NCBI RefSeq assembly: GCF_004339545.1
Contig: NZ_SMGD01000017.1
Location: forward strand, 1-64,000
Source of the DNA: Celerinatantimonas diazotrophica
Lineage (GTDB): Bacteria; Pseudomonadota; Gammaproteobacteria; Enterobacterales; Celerinatantimonadaceae
Direction of reading: 5' to 3'
DNA: 64,000 nt
The notes beneath the pieces were generated by a model that searched no databases, was not told the DNA's origin, and saw only the letters and a list, made by a program, of their open reading frames with translations. The translations under genes were made by a program, and so were the position numbers. Positions 1 through 8,088 of this stretch are shown in pieces (position 1 is the stretch's first letter; every line of letters begins with the position of its first letter).

Positions 1-77
1 CGAACTCAGACGTGAAACGCAACAGCGCCGATGATAGTGTGGGGTTTCCCCATGTGAAAGTAGGTCACTGCCAGGCT
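1..77 (+). rRNA. rrf: 5S ribosomal RNA, 3' part
   Basis: The first 77 bases match the 3' two thirds of a gammaproteobacterial 5S rRNA: the GAACTCAGA loop region, the GCGCCGATG segment, the GTGGGGTTTCCCCATGTG hairpin and the terminal GTAGGTCACTGCCAGGC strand. The 5' part lies before the window. The gene is therefore the last cistron of an rRNA operon running into the window from the left. Confidence 0.96.
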
Positions 78-85
78 TCGAATTG

Positions 86-114
86 AGCCCCATCCATTGG
101 ATGGGGCTTTTTTT
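86..114 (+). terminator. Rho-independent terminator of the rRNA operon
   Basis: A hairpin AGCCCCATCC / GGATGGGGCT with a very short loop is followed directly by a T tract. It lies nine bases after the 5S rRNA end, as is usual for rRNA operons. Confidence 0.93.
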
Positions 115-314
115 ATGGGTGGGATTCGGGTCCCTGTCACGGATTGCTGTTGATTGACAGGACACTGCCATGCCTGTCGCTGTCATAAAAGAATTCTTGG
201 ACTGATGGTTTGCTAGTCCGGAAGATCTCTGTTTCTCTTAATGATCTTTGGTAGTTGGTTAATTCTGATAAGATGAATGGTGGTTATGACGCTTTTGGGA
301 GATATTAGCAGGTT

Positions 315-530
315 ATGCTAAGCAAAGAGAATCTTGTTAAATTGGCACGAGTTAAAATGCCCTTTGGGAAATATGCTGGGCGTTTTTTAATTGACCTTCC
401 TGATGAATATCTATTGTGGTTTGAGAAAAAGGGCTTCCCAGAAGGCGAGCTGGGGCAGCTAATGCAGTTGTGTCTAGAGCTTAAGATTGAAGGGCTAGAT
501 AGTCTGGTCAAGCCATTAAAAGCGCAATGA
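315..530 (+). CDS. DUF3820 family protein (putative quorum-sensing-regulated virulence factor family)
   Basis: This is a 71-residue cytosolic protein. The core MPFGKYAGR, followed by LIDLPDEYLLWF and KGFPEGELGQL, is the signature of DUF3820 (Pfam QSregVF), a family of about 70-80 residues widespread in gammaproteobacteria, whose biochemical role is unknown. The length equals the family norm. The gene stands alone between the rRNA terminator and a gene-free stretch. The ATG at 315 is preceded by a purine-rich stretch (GGGAGATATTAGCAGG). The family call is firm; no function can be given. Confidence 0.87.
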   Translation: MLSKENLVKLARVKMPFGKYAGRFLIDLPDEYLLWFEKKGFPEGELGQLMQLCLELKIEGLDSLVKPLKAQ

Positions 531-898
531 TCTGAGCTCTCAAGCGATTTGCTCTATAGTGATACCGTTTGATCTGGTGACTACGTTGATGGGATGAAGC
601 TCTTCGCATTGGCTTCGGATATTAGAATAGATTGAAATACACTGACTAGTCATTTTGTTGGGATGCTCAATCTGATTGATCGAGAGTAGTATTAGCTATC
701 GCTTTCATAAGACGGCTGCCGACCAAAATTATTGCAATCGAACTGCGCCGCACTGTCGTCACTATTGATGATGACACTGACGATGGTGTTCTAGGGTATC
801 GAAATCTTTATAATGGTAGAAAATTAAAATTTGCGCAGTTGGAACAAGCACATAGGCCAAATGGGTGGCAATGAGTTAGTTTGGCTGGGCTATAAATG
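531..898. other. Gene-free stretch with a start-less open frame
   Basis: No convincing gene is present. A plus-strand frame stays open for about 65 codons from roughly 680 and ends at the TGA at 872-874, reading through an Asp-rich part (TIDDDTDDGVLGY) to AHRPNGWQ. It has no ATG start or ribosome binding site and I do not recognise the peptide. It may be the 3' remnant of a decayed gene or chance. Confidence 0.4.
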
Positions 899-1501
899 CT
901 AATCGAGCAATTCTATTCCTAAATATTCTAATAGATTCAAGGCTTCATATCGCGTGAATTTGGCTCCTTGCACCTGATTGTCTAAGATATGAATTGCGTA
1001 GTTGGTTGATTCGCTAAAATCGACATCTTGTAAGTTCGTATGCATGAACAAACTATGTGTAAAGTCGCAGGCATTCATTGTCGAACCAGTAAAATCCCCT
1101 TCTCGAAAGTCAACATCGTGCAACTTACATTCATCTAAAACGAGCTCATTTAAGGTGAGTCCAAAAAAGGAACTGTCGTTCATGATGCAACGTTGAAACT
1201 TAAGCTCAAAATCTCGGTGATAGATTGGCCAAACAGCTTTTGTCCAATCGATACCAACTAATTTACTATCTTGAAATGATACACCAAACAAGTAACTATT
1301 GGGGAAATGAGCCACACTGAGGTTACACCGCTCAAATTTGCAGTTGATAAGCTTACAGTGTTGGAACTGCACGCCAGATAGATCACAATCGCTAAACAGG
1401 CATTCTTCGAACTCAATATCTTTAAAGCAACGTTCTGAAAGTTGTAGTTTATCGAAGGAATGTTCTAAATATTGTTCACCATTATTCCAAGGTTCCATCA
1501 T
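899..1501 (-). CDS. Pentapeptide-repeat protein, Qnr-like in architecture
   Basis: The protein is built almost entirely of A(D/N)LxX-type pentapeptide repeats (for example CDLSGVQFQ, CKLINCKFE, CNLSVAHF, CNLQ-like LQDVDF), which fold as a right-handed quadrilateral beta helix. It ends in a short helix with YEALNLLEYLGIELL, which resembles the dimerisation tail of Qnr and related gyrase-protecting proteins. About 200 residues is close to the usual 215-220 of Qnr. The frame can be extended to a GTG at 1543, but the residues 'MMEPWNNGEQY' suggest the family start at the ATG at 1501 (or 1498), with a weak GAG-rich binding site upstream. Quinolone protection is not established; many such proteins have no known role. 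Confidence 0.8.
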   Translation of the reverse strand: MMEPWNNGEQYLEHSFDKLQLSERCFKDIEFEECLFSDCDLSGVQFQHCKLINCKFERCNLSVAHFPNSYLFGVSFQDSKLVGIDWTKAVWPIYHRDFELKFQRCIMNDSSFFGLTLNELVLDECKLHDVDFREGDFTGSTMNACDFTHSLFMHTNLQDVDFSESTNYAIHILDNQVQGAKFTRYEALNLLEYLGIELLD

Positions 1502-1665
1502 ATCCCGCATCTCTTGCTTAATTTTGGTTAGCGCAAAGGTCACACTCGATATACTTAAAGAACCCCTTCAAGGGCATTTCGATCATAACGCATAAGTTTA
1601 GGAAAAAATAGTTGTCGGTTTAGTGTTTACTGAAGTTGCTATGGCATATGATGGATGGCGGGTTA

Positions 1666-1687
1666 CGAGGCTACCTATATAGCCTCG
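1666..1687. repeat. Eight-base-pair inverted repeat downstream of the DMT transporter gene
   Basis: CGAGGCTA and TAGCCTCG flank a six-base loop just beyond the stop codon of the minus-strand transporter gene. There is no good T tract on the minus strand, so it may be a weak or Rho-assisted terminator. Confidence 0.45.
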
Positions 1688-1695
1688 CTTTTGTC

Positions 1696-2559
1696 TTAAG
1701 CCCTGGCAAATCGTTTTGACAGGCGCTGGTTGACTATCAGCGCCATGACGATAATGATTCCACCAATGCTTAGGCGCAGAATGTCGGCATTGTGGTTCCA
1801 GATTACAAGGTTGACTAAGATCCCTGCGGGAATCAGAAGATTATTAATAATAGCCAAAGCTCCAACGTTAACTTGCGTCGCTCCTTTGTTGAACGCAAAA
1901 TATCCCCAGCCAGAGGCAATCACCCCAAGGTAGATTAAGATGCTCCATTGCTCGGTAGTGTGCGGTAGTTTGTCAGAATGGCCCCAGAGTAAGTAGCCAA
2001 TACTAGCCGTGATTAAGGCACCAATGAAAAACCAACCAAAGAAACTTTTTTGGGGAATATGAGCGACTTGTTTTTCAACTAAACGTTTATAGGCCACTTG
2101 CCCTAGAGCAAAGCTGATGTTTGCTCCCTGAACCATTAATAATCCTCGAATAAAGTTTCCATCGATATGCTGATAGCGAATCGCAATGGCTCCAATTGTG
2201 GCTAAAAAAGCAGTAATGAAGAACTGCCGATTGAGATGCTTATCCATTAAGTCGTTAAACAATGTGACATACATTGGCGTTAAGACTGTAAATAGCAGCA
2301 CTGCAGGCACGGATAGGTAGAGAAACGATTGGTAATAAAAGCCATACATCACCCCAAGCTGTATAGCACCGATTAGCATCAATTTCACAGCTAGTTGAAA
2401 TGACACATTCTTTAATCTCAAAAATGGCAGAAAAACCAAAGTAGCCAGTGCAATACGTATCCATACCGAAAACCAGGCATCAACCTGACCCGATAGATAC
2501 ACACCGATCAGGCTAAACGAGAAAGCCCAAACCGCGGTGACAAGTAAAAGTAATGGCAT
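1696..2559 (-). CDS. DMT-superfamily (EamA) transporter
   Basis: A 287-residue integral membrane protein with about ten hydrophobic segments arranged as two EamA repeats (roughly residues 1-130 and 145-280). The opening MPLLLLVTAVWAFSFSLIG and the 'AWFSVWIRIALATLVFLPFL' stretch are typical of the first repeat, while LGVIASGWGYFAFNKG and ALAIINNLLIPAGILVN are typical of the second. Such proteins usually export amino acids, nucleobases or other metabolites; the substrate cannot be predicted here. The gene is monocistronic, with long non-coding DNA on its 5' side. Confidence 0.86.
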   Translation of the reverse strand: MPLLLLVTAVWAFSFSLIGVYLSGQVDAWFSVWIRIALATLVFLPFLRLKNVSFQLAVKLMLIGAIQLGVMYGFYYQSFLYLSVPAVLLFTVLTPMYVTLFNDLMDKHLNRQFFITAFLATIGAIAIRYQHIDGNFIRGLLMVQGANISFALGQVAYKRLVEKQVAHIPQKSFFGWFFIGALITASIGYLLWGHSDKLPHTTEQWSILIYLGVIASGWGYFAFNKGATQVNVGALAIINNLLIPAGILVNLVIWNHNADILRLSIGGIIIVMALIVNQRLSKRFARA

Positions 2560-3205
2560 ATAGCTTAGAGTCCGTAACAGTATTTAATTATTGCTCTCTA
2601 GTTTAAGCCAGCAAGCTGTTCTCTCCAATAGTAAATAACAATAAAATATAAAAATTACAAATGATTAAAATTTGTTCTAATCTTTTTTGTTAGTATTAAC
2701 CGTGAGTCTTGTTAATCATAGTGGTTGAAATAGAGGATGAGGATGTGGCGTGGGATGTCCTCGTTTATAGCTGTATATCATTCATTGTGAATCCGCCTAT
2801 GAGCGGTGAAAAAGTAGGTCTGACTTTAAAGGAAAAAGGCCATTTCTTACCAAGCTGCCAGCTTAGTGAACGATGGTGACTCAATTGGTGTTAGAGATTG
2901 CTAGGTGATACTTGAATTAACCAAATATATCAATAAGTTAAATTTGATGGCGGGCGATTTCCAGATGGTGGTGTTTTTATCAGAGTTCAAACAAATTGAA
3001 GTGACGATTATTGGTAAACTGCTTGATGGGAGTCGTCAATGTTGCATGGCCGAGGGGGAAGCAAATAACTCTAGATAATAATTAAAGTTATTTCGCTATT
3101 AGCCGTTATTAATAATAATCTTAGAAAATATGATACAGCTAACTTATTGATGCTTAGGTATTTGCCATTATTGATAAATTTTGCTGTAGTGATGTTTGAC
3201 AATTA
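2560..3205. other. Long gene-free stretch, possibly holding gene remnants
   Basis: No complete gene is visible across about 640 bases. Two plus-strand frames are open without proper starts: one from about 2722 to 2879, and one from about 2907 to 3078 whose peptide includes MAGDFQMVVFLSEF and IGKLLDGSRQCCMAEG. I do not recognise either, but they look more protein-like than random and could be remains of an inactivated gene. The last 130 bases are AT-rich and presumably contain the promoter of the DUF342 gene. Confidence 0.4.
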
Positions 3206-4873
3206 ATGGCTTTGGATCCAGTTGTACGTATGATCAAACCAGATGATTTCGTTCTAATGGATGACCAGCGTCATGTCGGATTGACGCCTTCCACACTTAT
3301 TGCTCCCTTATCGCCAGATGACATTCTGGCCAGTTTGGCATTGTCGAATTATGCCGATTGCTGCATTCATCAAAAAGCAGTCCAGCATTTAGTTGAATAT
3401 GTGAATCGCACTCAAGATGGCCACTCACAGGATGTGCCCTTTGTCATTGCAGAGCGTATAGATGCAACTATAGAACTGGCTATTGCTGATGATGCGATGA
3501 CCGTTAAGGCGGTTTTGATTACCGCTCAGGGTGGGAAACACATTGGTTTGCCGAAACTCATTGATAAATTACATGAAGCGAAAGTCAGTTTTGGCTTACA
3601 GACACAGCGCACGCTGCAGTTTTTAAAAGCGGCGGCTGCCGCTGATCCTGGGATTCGGATGGAGGAGATCATCGCGGTCGGTAGACCGGCTGAAAATGGA
3701 CGTAACGCACGGTTCAAACGGCTTGTCTCGACTCCCAAAGAGCGCTTGTTGCAACCTCAACCGATAGATAAAAATCGCGTTGACATGCGCGATTTAGGGC
3801 AGATGTGTTCTGTTCGTGCTGGCGATGAATTAATGCGTAAACTGCCTCATTCTCAGGGCAAAGATGGCAAAAATGTATACGGAGAAGTCCTCCCCAGTAT
3901 TTCTGGTGAAGATGCTGCGCTTGTGGCCGGAGAGCGAACAATAATCTGTCCGGATGACCCAAATCTGTTAATTGCTGCGGATGTGGGATTGCCGATGGAA
4001 ATTGAACACGGGATGCGTGTCGATGAAGTATTGGCGATGAAAGAGGTGAATGTTGGAACTGGGCATATTGATTTTGCTGGTTCTATTGTGATCAGTGGCG
4101 ATGTACGAGAAGAGATGAGAGTGACCGCCCGGGGCGACATTCATGTGCTGGGTTATGTTGATTCAGCGTATCTTAAATCGGGGGGCGATATCTTAGTTGA
4201 AAAAGGGATCATTGGTCATCGACGTCCAAATGGGCAGATTTCGTGTGTACTTAAGGCTGATGGCAGTATTCATGCCCGCAATGCCCAATATAGCCAACTG
4301 AGTGCCGGGAAAGATATCAACATTACTCGCGAGCTTAGCCATTGTTTAGTGCGTTCTTTACAGAGTGTTTTTGTCGGGGACGAAAAAGGATATAGAGGAT
4401 TATTGGTCGGTGGCGAATTTAATGTCGGGGAGCGTTTAGAATCGGTGAACGTTGGCAGTGAAGCCGGGACAAATACTTATATACTGGTTGAGGGTGAATA
4501 CGAGCGGTTGTACGAACGGCGTAAAGCATTGCAGCAGCGTTGTGAAAAAATTCAATTTCGTCTAGATGAACTGATGGAGGTGCAAATCGCCAGTGCCAAG
4601 ATCCCCGAAGAAGAGAAACGGATTGCGATGCAGAATAAAGTCGCTGCGACGATTCAACATGATCACGTGTTAATGGCCCAAGCTGAAACAGAAATAGAGG
4701 AAATCGAAAAGGCGATTGAGGCTTATTTAAGTCATAGCCGATTTATTGCTAAAAAGCATATCTACCCCAATGTTCATTTTAAACTGGCTGGACAAGAAGT
4801 AGTCAGTGAACGGGTGTATGGTCCTAGCCAAGCCGTATTTAGTGAAGGTGAATTGAAATTTGAGCCGCTCTAA
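3206..4873 (+). CDS. FapA/DUF342 family protein
   Basis: A 555-residue cytosolic protein of the DUF342 family. An N-terminal alpha/beta part (about 1-210) leads to 'MCSVRAGDELMRKLP', then a right-handed beta-helix (about 225-430) with characteristic GSIVISGDVREEM and ARGDIHVLGYVDSAYLKSGG strands, then a long charged coiled coil (about 430-510, rich in E, R and Q) and a short C-terminal beta domain. In Vibrio, FapA takes part in flagellar pole assembly and glucose/PTS-linked control of motility; whether this distant relative does so is unknown, and no flagellar genes lie nearby. The stop codon overlaps the stop of the convergent bfd gene by four bases. The ATG at 3206 has only a weak binding site, so a start at 3257 is possible. 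Confidence 0.85.
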   Translation: MALDPVVRMIKPDDFVLMDDQRHVGLTPSTLIAPLSPDDILASLALSNYADCCIHQKAVQHLVEYVNRTQDGHSQDVPFVIAERIDATIELAIADDAMTVKAVLITAQGGKHIGLPKLIDKLHEAKVSFGLQTQRTLQFLKAAAAADPGIRMEEIIAVGRPAENGRNARFKRLVSTPKERLLQPQPIDKNRVDMRDLGQMCSVRAGDELMRKLPHSQGKDGKNVYGEVLPSISGEDAALVAGERTIICPDDPNLLIAADVGLPMEIEHGMRVDEVLAMKEVNVGTGHIDFAGSIVISGDVREEMRVTARGDIHVLGYVDSAYLKSGGDILVEKGIIGHRRPNGQISCVLKADGSIHARNAQYSQLSAGKDINITRELSHCLVRSLQSVFVGDEKGYRGLLVGGEFNVGERLESVNVGSEAGTNTYILVEGEYERLYERRKALQQRCEKIQFRLDELMEVQIASAKIPEEEKRIAMQNKVAATIQHDHVLMAQAETEIEEIEKAIEAYLSHSRFIAKKHIYPNVHFKLAGQEVVSERVYGPSQAVFSEGELKFEPL

Positions 4874-5070
4874 GCGACTTCGTAGAAGTCGGCTTGCTGT
4901 GCCAGTTTTTCGATTTCCTGACGAATAATCGTTTTTGTCGCCTGAGTACATCGCCCACAATGCTGCGCAACATGCAGATGCTGTTGTATCTGGGCAAGTG
5001 AAGTCTTGCCTTCGTTAACGGCCTGACGGATCTGGCTATCGGTTACACCTTGACATATACAGACAAACAT
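4870..5070 (-). CDS. bfd: Bacterioferritin-associated ferredoxin
   Basis: Starting at the ATG at 5070 gives 66 residues, MFVCICQGVTDSQIRQAV..., equivalent to E. coli Bfd. The four [2Fe-2S] ligands are at Cys4, Cys6, Cys38 and Cys41, the same spacing as in the E. coli protein, with the HCGRC pair in the second half. Bfd docks on bacterioferritin and supplies electrons that release stored iron. An in-frame upstream ATG at 5091 would add seven residues not found in the family. No bfr gene is adjacent. A Fur-box-like sequence lies upstream (5111-5129), consistent with induction under iron starvation. Confidence 0.93.
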   Translation of the reverse strand: MFVCICQGVTDSQIRQAVNEGKTSLAQIQQHLHVAQHCGRCTQATKTIIRQEIEKLAQQADFYEVA

Positions 5071-5110
5071 CTTGAGTCCCCCTTTTTGCAATTCACAGCT
5101 TAATTTTAAT

Positions 5111-5129
5111 AAAAACTATTCTCATTAGC
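5111..5129 (-). promoter_or_regulatory. Putative Fur box upstream of bfd
   Basis: Read on the minus strand the 19 bases are GCTAATGAGAATAGTTTTT, which match the Fur consensus GATAATGATAATCATTATC at 13 of 19 positions. The site is about 40 bases upstream of the bfd start, and bfd is Fur-repressed in enterobacteria. Confidence 0.55.
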
Positions 5130-5238
5130 AATTATTGTAGGCAATCTTTATATTTCTTTTGATTTTTCACAAATTGTCTCAAAGATTATTTGCGTGACAT
5201 CGCCGATCGTCTTACCATTATCGAGTAATTTAACAGAT

Positions 5239-5384
5239 ATTCTCAGGGCGGGGTGGAAGTCCCCACCGGCGGTAATATATCAATAGATATTAAGCCCGCG
5301 AGCGCTTTATGTTTTTTTGCATAAAGGTCAGCAGACTTGGTGTGATTCCAAGGCCGACGGTTATAGTCCGGATGAGAGAGAAGC
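5239..5384 (+). promoter_or_regulatory. FMN riboswitch (RFN element)
   Basis: All conserved RFN blocks are present in order: TTCTCAGGGCGGGGTGGAAG, CCCCACCGGCGGTAAT, AGCCCGCGAGCG, GGTCAGCAGACTTGGTG, ATTCCAAGGCCGACGGTTA and AGTCCGGATGAGAGAGAA. The optional helix between the AGCCCGCGAGC and GGTCAGCAG blocks is short. It lies in the ribB leader; binding of FMN would lower ribB expression. Downstream, GCCCTGACTC (from 5453) is complementary to TTCTCAGGGC at the start of the aptamer, the same arrangement as in the E. coli ribB leader. Confidence 0.97.
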
Positions 5385-5485
5385 AGACACATACCTCGGA
5401 GCTATTCTTTTTCAAGAATGCTTTCTAGCGGTGGATACCGCTGTCTCTTTATGCCCTGACTCAAATTTTTTTTGAAGGAATGAAC

Positions 5486-6139
5486 ATGAGTCAGAATCTT
5501 TTAGCTTCTTTTGGGAACGCAATTGAACGGGTTGAAACAGCACTAGCAGCTCTACGTGATGGGCAAGGTGTATTAGTGGTTGATGATGAAGATCGAGAAA
5601 ACGAAGGGGATCTGATTTATAGCGCTGAGCGTATTACACCCGCCCAGATGGGGTTGATGATCCGCGAAAGTAGCGGCATTGTCTGCCTGTGTATGCCAGA
5701 TGAGCGTTTAAAACAGTTACAGCTACCGCCAATGGTAGAACATAATACCAACCATAACCAAACCGCTTTTGCAGTGACCATCGAGGCCAAGGAAGGGGTA
5801 ACCACCGGCGTTTCAGCTGCCGATCGCGTGACCACGATTAAAACCGCAATAGCCGATGACTGCCAACCGACTGATTTGGTGCGTCCCGGCCATGTCTTTC
5901 CCCTGCGGGCTCATCCGGGAGGCGTCTTTGCCCGCCGTGGTCATACCGAAGGAACGGTTGATTTAATGCTTCTGGCAGGTTTGAAACCTTATGGTATCTT
6001 GGCTGAGATTACCAATCCAGATGGCACTATGGCTCGTTTGCCGGAGATTGTCGCGTTTGCCCACAAACAGCAGATGGTGGTTTTGTCGATTGAAGATATT
6101 GTTGAGTACCGTCAGCAATTAGAAGCAAAAGCGAGTTAG
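5486..6139 (+). CDS. ribB: 3,4-dihydroxy-2-butanone 4-phosphate synthase
   Basis: The enzyme converts ribulose 5-phosphate to 3,4-dihydroxy-2-butanone 4-phosphate and formate in riboflavin biosynthesis. The 217 residues equal the length of E. coli RibB and align from the first residue ([17 protein letters not shown]). The acidic catalytic segment [10 protein letters not shown] is at residues 33-42, and the HTEGTVDLM and RPGHVFPL stretches are conserved. There is no GTP cyclohydrolase II domain, so this is the monofunctional form. GAAGGA is six bases before the ATG at 5486 and abuts the earlier ATG at 5480, so 5486 is preferred. It is controlled by the FMN riboswitch and followed by a terminator. 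Confidence 0.97.
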   Translation: MSQNLLASFGNAIERVETALAALRDGQGVLVVDDEDRENEGDLIYSAERITPAQMGLMIRESSGIVCLCMPDERLKQLQLPPMVEHNTNHNQTAFAVTIEAKEGVTTGVSAADRVTTIKTAIADDCQPTDLVRPGHVFPLRAHPGGVFARRGHTEGTVDLMLLAGLKPYGILAEITNPDGTMARLPEIVAFAHKQQMVVLSIEDIVEYRQQLEAKAS

Positions 6140-6188
6140 GTGATAAACAGAGCTTTGCTCTTGAACATTTAAGTGTTTCGTCATTTTT

Positions 6189-6224
6189 AAAGCCGATGTA
6201 TCTCTCTGATATCGGCTTTTTATA
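6189..6224 (+). terminator. Rho-independent terminator after ribB
   Basis: AAAGCCGAT and ATCGGCTTT form a nine-base-pair stem around a 13-base loop, followed by TTTATATTTTT. Confidence 0.88.
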
Positions 6225-6436
6225 TTTTTATCCGAATCCCTCTCTTTGTGGCCGGCTTGCTTTTGAGTCTGTTATTAAAAGAGTGGTAGTCAACGGCCAA
6301 TATGCACATGATTCAACTCTTGTGATGCTTTTTTATCTGAGAGGGCCTTATATTGCATGAAACATCGTTAAAAGCTTGCACAATATATACAAACGTGGTT
6401 AATTGAAATTGCGTTTACTTTTTGTCGAGGAATGCT

Positions 6437-6670
6437 ATGCAAGTGAATCATTCTGCTGCGTTAAGTTTTGCGGAAAGTGGTTTTGTTGATCGCTATCTCA
6501 AAGCTCGCGAGCGTTTTTTTAATACAGATTGTCAATTTATCATTCAAGAAAAAGAATCTGATCAGGAATTATCACGGAGTGCACTGTCTCACGCATATCA
6601 ACAGGGATGGATCTCTATCACTGAATTTCAACGCTGGAATAGTCAGTTAGCTGATTCAACCAACGAATAA
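6437..6670 (+). CDS. Small hypothetical protein
   Basis: An open frame of 77 codons begins at an ATG preceded by GAGGAA. The product (MQVNHSAALSFAESGFVDRY...) is hydrophilic and helical, with one Cys, and has no signal peptide, membrane segment or motif that I recognise. Its last 53 bases overlap the end of menE on the other strand. A separate AT-rich upstream region and a proper binding site argue that it is expressed, but homologues would be needed to be sure. Confidence 0.5.
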   Translation: MQVNHSAALSFAESGFVDRYLKARERFFNTDCQFIIQEKESDQELSRSALSHAYQQGWISITEFQRWNSQLADSTNE

Positions 6671-8018
6671 GCTGCGTTCTTTGAACTTTTAACCCGGCCT
6701 GTTTAGGCTGTTCAAAGTAATAGACAGGCCGTTTAAAAGCCGAAAGTTTCGGTTTCAGAAAATCATCTAGACTCGCACGAGTTAATGTATCGTTGCTTTT
6801 TATAAAAGCAACGGGACGTTTACCGTATTCTTCATCGGCTATTGCAACCACTGTGGCTGCAATAATTTGCGGATGGTTCAATAGAGCCATTTCGATCTCT
6901 TCCGGTTGTATATTTTCTCCCCCACAAATAAACATTTGATCCAATCGGCCATGAATCACGAGCTGATTATCAATGTAATCACCGCAATCACCACTATGAA
7001 ACCATCCTTGTTCATCACTCAAAGGAACCCGCTTTCCTGCCTTGAAATATCCCGGCGAGAGTGTCAATCCTCTAAGAAGGACTTCATGATTGGTGTTAAT
7101 TTTTACCTCTTGATAAGGTAAAAGGGTACCCGCTCCCTGTCCTTGACCAACGACGCGAGTGGCAACTTGGGAACTCATTTCCGAGCTGCCATAGCTCATA
7201 TAAGCGATAAATCCACGGTTTAATGTAGCCTGCAATTGGGTTTCATTGCATGGCCCTCCACCAATTAAGATATGTTTTAAGTGAAGAACATTGCTGTGAA
7301 AGTTTTCCTGCTTGAGCAACCGATAGAGCTGGGTTGGAACTAAGGATAAATGAGTAATTGGAAAGCGACCAAGCGTCTTCTCTAATGAATCAAAACTAAG
7401 CGCGATGCTCGCCCCACATAGTAGTGCCCGATAAATTAACGCCTGTCCCCCCACATGAAAGAGTGGCAGGGAAGCCAGCCAGCAGTCTCCCTGACTCAGT
7501 TGAATTCGCGCCTGACTGCCGATAGCACTGTAATAGAGATTCTGCCAGCTATGAATAACTGCTTTGGGCTCACCACTACTTCCCGAAGTCAGAATCATGT
7601 CGACCCACTGGTTAAAAGCGCAGCGTGGTTGAAGAATAATGTCTGCCTCTTGGTATTGCCAGTCGAGCGTGAGCGTCGCGCAGTTATCTAAGGCTGTGGA
7701 AGTAATCATGACATCGGCATCAATTGTCTGCATTGCTTGTTGCAATGCCTGAGCGCGAAGATGTGGACTGACTGCACAATAGATCCAGTTGCCATGTAAG
7801 CATGCCAACTGCAGCAATACGCTGTGTAGAGGGTTGTCTACAATCCAACCGATCCGAGCCTGAGGGGGAATATCGGCTTGCCGTAACTGTTGGATTAATG
7901 AGCTTACCCAGTGGCAGGTCATCTGGTAGCTAATGGTTTGTTCTGGCGTATAGATAAATGGTGCCAGCGGATTTTCCTGTAACTGTTTGAACAGCGGAGA
8001 GACAGTGGTTGTTGACAT
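6618..8018 (-). CDS. menE: o-succinylbenzoate-CoA ligase
   Basis: An acyl-adenylate-forming enzyme (466 residues) that activates o-succinylbenzoate with ATP and CoA in menaquinone synthesis. The P-loop ILTSGSSGEPKA, the YGSSEM motif, the SGD motif (WFHSGDCGDYI) and the C-terminal hinge and lysine region (GLKVQRTQLIRW) are visible. It is the last gene of the minus-strand men cluster, about 70 bases after menC. The ATG at 8018 is chosen over an in-frame TTG at 8030. The 3' end overlaps a small convergent open frame. Confidence 0.94.
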   Translation of the reverse strand: MSTTTVSPLFKQLQENPLAPFIYTPEQTISYQMTCHWVSSLIQQLRQADIPPQARIGWIVDNPLHSVLLQLACLHGNWIYCAVSPHLRAQALQQAMQTIDADVMITSTALDNCATLTLDWQYQEADIILQPRCAFNQWVDMILTSGSSGEPKAVIHSWQNLYYSAIGSQARIQLSQGDCWLASLPLFHVGGQALIYRALLCGASIALSFDSLEKTLGRFPITHLSLVPTQLYRLLKQENFHSNVLHLKHILIGGGPCNETQLQATLNRGFIAYMSYGSSEMSSQVATRVVGQGQGAGTLLPYQEVKINTNHEVLLRGLTLSPGYFKAGKRVPLSDEQGWFHSGDCGDYIDNQLVIHGRLDQMFICGGENIQPEEIEMALLNHPQIIAATVVAIADEEYGKRPVAFIKSNDTLTRASLDDFLKPKLSAFKRPVYYFEQPKQAGLKVQRTQLIRWLNQLTDYSSVEIQ

Positions 8019-8088
8019 GCCAGGGTACAACTTGAGTAATCGATGATTGAAGTATGCCGTTGTTAATTAAAGGTGTTTTTTAAATGGA

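Noticed and set aside
899-1501. Naming the pentapeptide-repeat protein as a Qnr quinolone-resistance protein
   Set aside because: Only the general architecture and the C-terminal helix resemble Qnr; the repeats diverge and there is no evidence of gyrase protection.
3190-3206. TTGACAATTAAT just before the DUF342 gene as a strong promoter element
   Set aside because: The -35-like hexamer is only a few bases before the start codon, so a matching -10 box would fall inside the gene, and none is visible at 16-18 bases spacing.
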